Assembly (NCBI GenBank): GCA_905373185.1
Contig: CAJPSE010000002.1
Coordinates: 1 to 26,593, forward strand
Direction of reading: 5' to 3'
Length of the DNA: 26,593 bases
DNA from: an uncultured Fretibacterium sp.
GTDB taxonomy: Bacteria > Synergistota > Synergistia > Synergistales > Aminobacteriaceae
Shown: positions 21,700 through 26,593 of the stretch, one piece after another
Layout: each line of letters starts with the position of its first letter
How positions within the stretch are numbered: position 1 is the stretch's first letter
Made by a program: the position numbers and the translations under genes
The notes under the pieces: generated by a model
The model's input: the letters and a program-made list of their open reading frames with translations, nothing else
Databases searched by the model: none
What the model was told of the DNA's origin: nothing

Positions 21700-23742
21700 C
21701 TATTTCCTCGCGGGAAGGATGCCCGGCCCCCCGGAGTCGAGGACGAAGCGCCCGACGATGCCCTGGAGCTTCTCGGACGTCTCCGCCATGCGCTGAGCCT
21801 CGCCCGCGATCGACTCCGCCGCCTGCGTCGTCTCCCTCGTGGCGGTCCCCACACCCTGGCCGGAGGCCACCGTCTGGTCCGTCGTCTCCGCCACGCGCTG
21901 GACGGAGTGGCTCATCTCAGAGCTCGACGCCGCCTGTTCCTCCGACACCGCCGCCACACTCTGGATCGACTCCGTCAGCCTGCCCAGGGCCTCGAGCGCG
22001 TCCTCGAGCTTTTTCTGTGTCTCGACGGTCTTCTTCGTCGTCTCGCTCAGCAGCGTCCCGGTCCTCTCCGTCGCCTCGATCGAGCTCCTGGAGCTCTCCT
22101 GGAGCTCCGTGATGAGCTTGTTTACCTGTGAGGCGGCCCGTGCCGACTCCTCGGCCAGCTTGCGCACCTCCTCGGCAACGACGGCGAACCCGCGCCCGGC
22201 CTCGCCCGCACGGGCCGCCTCGATTGCCGCGTTCAGCGCCAGCAGGTTCGTCTGGTCGGCGATGGAGGTGATGGTGGACACGAAGCCCGCGATGGACTCC
22301 ACGGAGTGCTCCAGTTCGCGCAGCCGCCGGATGCTCTGGGTGGAGACCTCCTCGGCGCTGCGGATGTTCTCCAGGGCCTCGTTCAGTTCCTTGAAGGAGC
22401 TCTCGGACTTCTCCGTTACCTGTGCCGCCCCCTCGGCGCCGTTCGTGGCGGCCTGAGCGGACGCCTGTGCGCCCGAGGCGATCTCCTCGATGGAGTTGTT
22501 CGCGGTCTGGAGCGCCGAGGCATTGTCCTCCATCATGTGCAGGATGCGCTCCATCGAGGCGGAGACCTCCTCCATGGAGGCGAGCGTCTCCTCCGAGAGG
22601 GCCGCGAGCGTCTCGGACTGGCGGGCCGTGTCGTTTGCCGCGGAGCGGATGTCCGTCATGCTGTCCCGCAGGGAGATGACGGTAGAATTCAGCTTTTTTG
22701 CGACGTGGGCCAGCTCGTCCTTGCCGGAGTCGTCATAGAGGACGGTGAGGTCTCCGGCGCCCAGACGTTCGGAGGCGTCCTGGATGCCGCGTATGCTGCG
22801 GGTCAGACTGCGGTTGACGAACAGGATGACGAGGCCGATGACGACGAGGGCCACGGCGGCGATGACGATAAGAAGGAGCGTGAGGTTGTTGACACGGGCC
22901 CATACCTCGCTCATGGGAAAGGAGATGGCGAGGAAGAAGCCCGTCCCGGTGGGTGCGAAGAACGCCTTGGTCTCCCTGCCGCCGTAGGTGTACGTCTGCG
23001 TGCCCGTCTCCCCGCGAATCATCCTCTGCGCCACCGACCTGAGGTCCTCGGGGATCCGGGAGTCGGAGAGCATGTTGATCCTCAGGATATCCTCCGGGCG
23101 CGGGCTGGAGAGGACCAGACCGCTTTTCAACAGAAGGAACCCATACCCCTTGTCGAATACCTGAATGTGGTTCACGAGCTCGTGAAGTTCCTTCAGAAGA
23201 ACGTCGCCGCCCATGACGCCCAGCAGCTTGCCGCCGTCGTCGTAAACGGCCGTGGCCAGCGAGAGGACCATATCCTGGGCCTCCTCGTCGAGATAGGGAT
23301 CGGAGAGCACGACCTTCCCCCTGTTCTCGACGGCCTTTCGGTACCAGTCCCGGGTTCGAGCGTCGAAGCCCTCGGGCTCCTGCCAGGCGCTGGCGTCCGA
23401 TATCCTTCCCGTGGACTCCAGGCCGAAATAAATCGCCCTGAATCCATGCGACTGACCAACGTGGAGAAGTCCCTTTAGGAAGTCCTCGATGCTCCCCTCC
23501 TCGTTGACGCCCTTTTGCGTCCAGTTCTGCCGCACGGTCTCGGCACAGGTGTCGAGGACGGAGATGGCGGTGTCGAGGCGTTCGTCGATGGCCTTGGCGG
23601 ACGCCCTGACGGTATCCATCCCCGCGGAGTCCACCAGGTCCATGATGGCCGCTCTGCTTCGGATGTAGGTGACGGCCGTCATGGCCACGATCACGAACAG
23701 GACGAAGAAGAGCATCAGGTAGAGCTTCTTGCGAATCGTCAT
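21700..23742 (-). CDS. methyl-accepting chemotaxis protein with dCACHE sensor domain
   Basis: 680 residues. TM1 is at about 8-26, a periplasmic double-CACHE sensor spans about 35-280, TM2 is at about 286-309, then HAMP (about 310-365) and a cytoplasmic signalling domain whose hairpin tip is [20 protein letters not shown]. In the sensor, [23 protein letters not shown] and GVMGGD provide Arg131, Trp133, Tyr134, Tyr150 and Asp180, in the order and spacing of the dCACHE amino-acid-binding motif, so amino acid sensing is a fair inference. The C-terminus ends in LPARK, without a CheR-docking pentapeptide. Its stop is followed by a 21-bp near-duplicate (TAGATGATGA repeated). Confidence 0.93.
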   Translation of the reverse strand: MTIRKKLYLMLFFVLFVIVAMTAVTYIRSRAAIMDLVDSAGMDTVRASAKAIDERLDTAISVLDTCAETVRQNWTQKGVNEEGSIEDFLKGLLHVGQSHGFRAIYFGLESTGRISDASAWQEPEGFDARTRDWYRKAVENRGKVVLSDPYLDEEAQDMVLSLATAVYDDGGKLLGVMGGDVLLKELHELVNHIQVFDKGYGFLLLKSGLVLSSPRPEDILRINMLSDSRIPEDLRSVAQRMIRGETGTQTYTYGGRETKAFFAPTGTGFFLAISFPMSEVWARVNNLTLLLIVIAAVALVVIGLVILFVNRSLTRSIRGIQDASERLGAGDLTVLYDDSGKDELAHVAKKLNSTVISLRDSMTDIRSAANDTARQSETLAALSEETLASMEEVSASMERILHMMEDNASALQTANNSIEEIASGAQASAQAATNGAEGAAQVTEKSESSFKELNEALENIRSAEEVSTQSIRRLRELEHSVESIAGFVSTITSIADQTNLLALNAAIEAARAGEAGRGFAVVAEEVRKLAEESARAASQVNKLITELQESSRSSIEATERTGTLLSETTKKTVETQKKLEDALEALGRLTESIQSVAAVSEEQAASSSEMSHSVQRVAETTDQTVASGQGVGTATRETTQAAESIAGEAQRMAETSEKLQGIVGRFVLDSGGPGILPARK

Positions 23743-23837
23743 TCTGGAGCCACCAACCCTTTCAGTTTTCCTTATCTAATTTCCCTTGCTTAACGCCTTT
23801 GGCGTGGCGTTTCCTTTAGTATACGGACGAGAGGGCA

Positions 23838-24803
23838 TCAGGCCCTCACCAGGTTCGGCGGTTCCCTGCCCTCGAGCGCCGCTGCGATGTTCCTCACGAC
23901 GACGAAGCCCATGTTGGTGCGCGTATCCACAGTGGCGCTGCCGATATGGGGCGTCATGACCACGTTGTCCAGAGCCTTCAGCCCCGGCTCGGGGTTCGGC
24001 TCGTCCTCGAACACGTCGAGCCCCGCGCCCCAAATCGTGCGGGCCTCCAGTGCCCTGGCGAGGGCCTTCTCATCGACGACCGGGCCGCGCGATGTGTTTA
24101 TCAGGATGGAACTGGGCTTCATGAGCCCCAGCTCGCGCTCCCCGATCAGATGGTGCGTCTCGGGCGTCAGGGGAACGTGAAGGGAGACGAAGTCCGAATT
24201 CCTCAGGAGCTCGTCCAGCGTGACGAAGCGTCCGCCCGTCTCCGCCTCGAACTCCGGGGAAGGGCGGTGACCCGAGTACAGGACCCTCATGCCGAACCCG
24301 CGGCTCTTGATCGCGAAGTTCTGCCCGATGCGTCCCGCGCCGACCACGCCCAGGGTCCGTCCCGTGATGTCGGCGCCCAGCATGAACTCGGGCTGCCAGC
24401 TGAAGGTCCCGGAGCGCATCAGCCGGTCTCCCTCCGCCACGCGCCGCGCCGTCGCGAAGAGGAGCGCCCAGGCCATGTCCGCCGTCGCATCGTTCAGGAC
24501 GTCCGGCGTGTTCGTCACCCAGATCCCCCGTTTCTGCGCCTCGGGGACGTCGATGTTGTTGTACCCCACCCCATAATTTGCGAACAGGCGGCACTGCGGT
24601 CCCGCCGCGTCGAGGACCGCCGCGTCGATGCGGTCGTTCAGGAGGCACAGCACGGCGTCCCGCCCGCGCACCCCCCGGAGCAGCTCCTCCTGCGTCGCTG
24701 GACGTGGCTCGACATTGGCCTCGAAGTCGCATACCTCCTTCAGTTTCTCCATGACCGGGTGCGGCAGCAGCCGCGTGACGTAAACGTTACCCTTCCGATT
24801 CAT
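23838..24803 (-). CDS. D-isomer specific 2-hydroxyacid dehydrogenase (glyoxylate/hydroxypyruvate reductase type)
   Basis: 321 residues from the ATG at 24803 (GGAGGGG 5 bases upstream); an upstream in-frame ATG at 24890 has weaker support. NAD(P)-binding loop VGAGRIGQNFAIKSRGFGM, catalytic Arg in LINTSRGPVVDE, Glu in DVFEDEPNPEPGL, and the His in VVMTPHIGSAT make the standard Arg-Glu-His triad. N-terminal VTRLLPHPVMEKL resembles the GyaR/GhrB glyoxylate reductase group. It reduces a 2-oxoacid such as glyoxylate or hydroxypyruvate to the D-hydroxyacid, or runs in reverse. In a glycine-reducing organism glyoxylate or serine metabolism is plausible, but substrate is unproven. It is transcribed away from dxs. 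Confidence 0.9.
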   Translation of the reverse strand: MNRKGNVYVTRLLPHPVMEKLKEVCDFEANVEPRPATQEELLRGVRGRDAVLCLLNDRIDAAVLDAAGPQCRLFANYGVGYNNIDVPEAQKRGIWVTNTPDVLNDATADMAWALLFATARRVAEGDRLMRSGTFSWQPEFMLGADITGRTLGVVGAGRIGQNFAIKSRGFGMRVLYSGHRPSPEFEAETGGRFVTLDELLRNSDFVSLHVPLTPETHHLIGERELGLMKPSSILINTSRGPVVDEKALARALEARTIWGAGLDVFEDEPNPEPGLKALDNVVMTPHIGSATVDTRTNMGFVVVRNIAAALEGREPPNLVRA

Positions 24804-24899
24804 AACCGCCCCTCCATCTCTATAATTTTTAGCTCTATGCTCGATATTCTTGAAATGTGTTTCCCTAAAAACGGCTGCCCCCATGACCATGTACCGTGT

Positions 24900-24905
24900 A
24901 TTATA
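24900..24905 (-). promoter_or_regulatory. -10 element for the 2-hydroxyacid dehydrogenase gene
   Basis: TATAAT on the minus strand, about 97 bases before the ATG at 24803. No clear -35. A separate TATAAT on the plus strand is annotated for dxs. Confidence 0.4.
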
Positions 24906-24975
24906 GTCCGTTCATGCCCGAACGATCGCTATGTATTTTACGTTAAAGTACCCTCCTTTGTTCAATCCTCACACT

Positions 24976-24981
24976 TATAAT
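24976..24981 (+). promoter_or_regulatory. -10 element for dxs
   Basis: TATAAT on the plus strand about 69 bases before the ATG at 25050; start expected near 24988. No convincing -35 hexamer is at the usual distance. Confidence 0.4.
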
Positions 24982-25049
24982 GGATTCATGCCGTCGGCCC
25001 GCCTGGGGACTTCCCGGCGGCAAAAACGACTTTGGAGACGCACACCGAC

Positions 25050-26593
25050 ATGAAATTTCTGACTGCGGGGTTCCGGCGCGAGGACCTTCTGCGCATCGCG
25101 CCCGAGGACCTTCCCCATCTGGCCGGGGAGGTCCGTGAGCGCATCATCGAGACCGTGAGGGAGAACGGCGGGCACCTGGGCTCCTCCCTGGGAGCCGTGG
25201 AGCTGACCATGGCACTGCTGCGGAGGTTCGACCCGCTCCGAGACCGTATCGTCTTCGACGTGGGCCACCAGGTCTACCCCTACAAGCTCCTCACGGACCG
25301 GGCGGACCGCTTCGGCACGCTCCGCCTCAAGGACGGGATCTGCGGCTTTCCCCGCCGCTCCGAGAGCCCCTGCGACCACTTCAACACGGGGCACAGCAGC
25401 ACGTCCGTCTCCGCGGCCCTCGGCTATGCCAAGGCGCGCGACCTGCTGGGGCAGGACCACCACGTCGTGGCCTTCACCGGCGACGCCGCGCTCATCAACG
25501 GCCTGGCCTTCGAGGCCCTGAACCACATCAAGGAGACCAAGACCCGCCTCATCATCGTCCTGAACGACAACAAGCACTCCATCAGCCCCCGCGTCGGCGG
25601 GTTCGCCACCATGCTGGCGCGCCTCTCGGCCAGCACGTCCTACAATCGGATCAAGGCGGCTATCAAGGACTGCTGCCGGGCGTTGCCCGCAGGGGAGGCC
25701 CTTCAGCGCAGACTCGAGGGCATCCACGACCAGATCAAGGCCCTGGTGAAGCCGGCCAACATCTTCGACGACCTGGACATCAACTACTGGGGCCCCTTCG
25801 ATGGGCACGACGTCCAGGCCTGCGAGATGATCTTCGAGCTGGCCAAGGGCTACGACCGGCCCGTCCTCCTTCACTTCAACACGGTCAAGGGCAAGGGGAT
25901 GCCCGAGGCCGAGGAGAACCCCACGAAGTACCATCAGATGTCGCCCCGTTCCGAGGCGGAGCGTCCCAAGGCACGGACCTGGAGCGAGGCCGCGTCCGCC
26001 TTGACGGAGCAGCTGGCGAAGGCCGACCCGCGCATCGTCTGCCTCACCGCCGCCATGGCGACGGGTGTGAAGCTCGAGCACTTCCGCTCCGAGTTCCCCG
26101 ACCGGTTCTTCGACGTCGGGATCGCCGAGAGCCACATGCTGACCCTGGCCGCGGGGATGGCCGCCGGGGGGATGAGGCCCTGGGTCTTCATCTACTCCAC
26201 CTTCCTCCAGCGTGCCATGGACCAGTTAACCCACGACATCGCCCTCCAGGACCTGCCGGTCGTCCTCATGGTCGACCGCGCCGGGCTGATAGGGGCGGAT
26301 GGGGACACGCATCAGGGGCTGCTCGACGTTTCCTGGTCCCGCGCCATCCCGAACCTGGAGGTGTACGCCCCCGCCGACGAAGCCTCCCTGCGCCAGATGA
26401 TGGCCCACGCCGCGAGCCGGGGCGGCCCCACCCTCATCCGCTATCCGCGCGGCTCCCTGCCCATCCGGAACGACCTCTTCTCCGGGCGGGAGCCGCTGGG
26501 GACGGTGCCGCTTCGCGAGGGAACGGGCTGGGCGCTCATGGGGCACGGCGTAGCCGTTCACATTCTTCTGGACGTCCATGAGCGAGCCCGGGC
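25050..26593 (+). CDS. dxs: 1-deoxy-D-xylulose-5-phosphate synthase, 3' end cut by the window
   Basis: At least 514 residues, still open at the last base; the full enzyme is about 620. DXS condenses pyruvate and glyceraldehyde 3-phosphate, with thiamine diphosphate, at the head of the MEP isoprenoid pathway. Motifs: HLGSSLGAVELTMAL, FDVGHQVYPYKLLT, FNTGHSSTSVSAALGYA, GPFDGHD, NTVKGKGMPEAEENPTKYH, the catalytic Glu360 in DVGIAESH, YSTFLQRAMDQLTHDIALQ and DRAGLIGADGDTHQG. Two departures from the common form are seen: the thiamine/Mg motif is GDAALINGLAFEALNH (GDA, not GDG) and AESH replaces AEQH. Overall order is colinear with Dxs, so the call is firm, with this a divergent version. GGAG lies about 12 bases before the ATG. 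Confidence 0.9.
   Translation, partial: MKFLTAGFRREDLLRIAPEDLPHLAGEVRERIIETVRENGGHLGSSLGAVELTMALLRRFDPLRDRIVFDVGHQVYPYKLLTDRADRFGTLRLKDGICGFPRRSESPCDHFNTGHSSTSVSAALGYAKARDLLGQDHHVVAFTGDAALINGLAFEALNHIKETKTRLIIVLNDNKHSISPRVGGFATMLARLSASTSYNRIKAAIKDCCRALPAGEALQRRLEGIHDQIKALVKPANIFDDLDINYWGPFDGHDVQACEMIFELAKGYDRPVLLHFNTVKGKGMPEAEENPTKYHQMSPRSEAERPKARTWSEAASALTEQLAKADPRIVCLTAAMATGVKLEHFRSEFPDRFFDVGIAESHMLTLAAGMAAGGMRPWVFIYSTFLQRAMDQLTHDIALQDLPVVLMVDRAGLIGADGDTHQGLLDVSWSRAIPNLEVYAPADEASLRQMMAHAASRGGPTLIRYPRGSLPIRNDLFSGREPLGTVPLREGTGWALMGHGVAVHILLDVHERAR

Noticed and set aside
24975..26135. A 386-codon open frame on the minus strand opposite dxs
   Set aside because: A shadow frame; the plus strand encodes DXS motifs throughout.
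1..26593. CRISPR arrays, tRNA or rRNA genes, insertion sequences and phage genes
   Set aside because: I looked for regular direct repeats, tRNA T-arm motifs, transposase-like proteins and integrases and saw none; the only repeated elements are the two double-hairpin units and short direct repeats.

Overview
This window is GC-rich bacterial DNA that looks like ordinary chromosome. I saw no phage, transposase, rRNA, tRNA or CRISPR array. The gene content suggests an anaerobic, motile amino-acid fermenter: a selenocysteine-containing glycine/sarcosine/betaine reductase component B, a BCCT-family betaine-type transporter, 5-oxoprolinase genes, a chemoreceptor with an amino-acid-type sensor, and NADH oxidase for oxygen defence. 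High GC plus this metabolism fits a Synergistota-like lineage, but that placement is inference; no rRNA is present to confirm it.

Layout. 1-2492 (+): the 3' part of a divergent Hsp70 followed by a J-domain/HEAT-like protein. 2489-2881 (-): a small secreted protein whose stop codon overlaps that of the J protein. 2930-5180 (+): a strong promoter, a 63-aa conserved-looking small protein, a hairpin, a Cys42-type NADH oxidase, and an exported protein resembling a free-standing subtilase propeptide. 5310-5570 (-): a YjfB-like motility protein. 5741-7160 (+): a nitroreductase and PanB, ending in tandem terminators. 7302-11259: a divergent 5-oxoproline block, with a DUF1445 protein and PxpA on the minus strand and PxpB-PxpC on the plus strand. 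Their 433-bp intergenic region holds a direct-repeat operator candidate and a possible structured RNA.

11486-14052 (-): a threonine operon thrC-thrB plus a stand-alone tandem-ACT protein resembling an aspartokinase regulatory subunit. It has a near-consensus promoter and a bidirectional terminator, and is flanked by two inverted copies of a 51-53 bp double-hairpin repeat. 14425-18779 (-): the reductase component B genes and the BCCT transporter. The second reductase gene reads through an in-frame TGA as selenocysteine. 19086-19727 (+): a membrane protein with a degenerate J-like domain lacking HPD. 19775-23742 (-): a NarL-type response regulator, a cytoplasmic PAS histidine kinase and a dCACHE chemoreceptor. 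23838-24803 (-): a D-2-hydroxyacid dehydrogenase. 25050-end (+): a divergent 1-deoxyxylulose-5-phosphate synthase, cut by the window edge.

How the parts fit together (inference): betaine, sarcosine or a related compound would be imported by the BCCT carrier and reduced by component B together with selenoprotein A and component C, which are not in this window. 5-oxoproline would be opened to glutamate by PxpABC. The chemoreceptor and two-component pair would couple nutrient sensing to behaviour and transcription. The most noteworthy items are the Sec-decoding grd gene and its promoter palindrome, the candidate RNA upstream of pxpBC, the inverted double-hairpin repeats around the thr operon, and the free-standing ACT and propeptide-like proteins.
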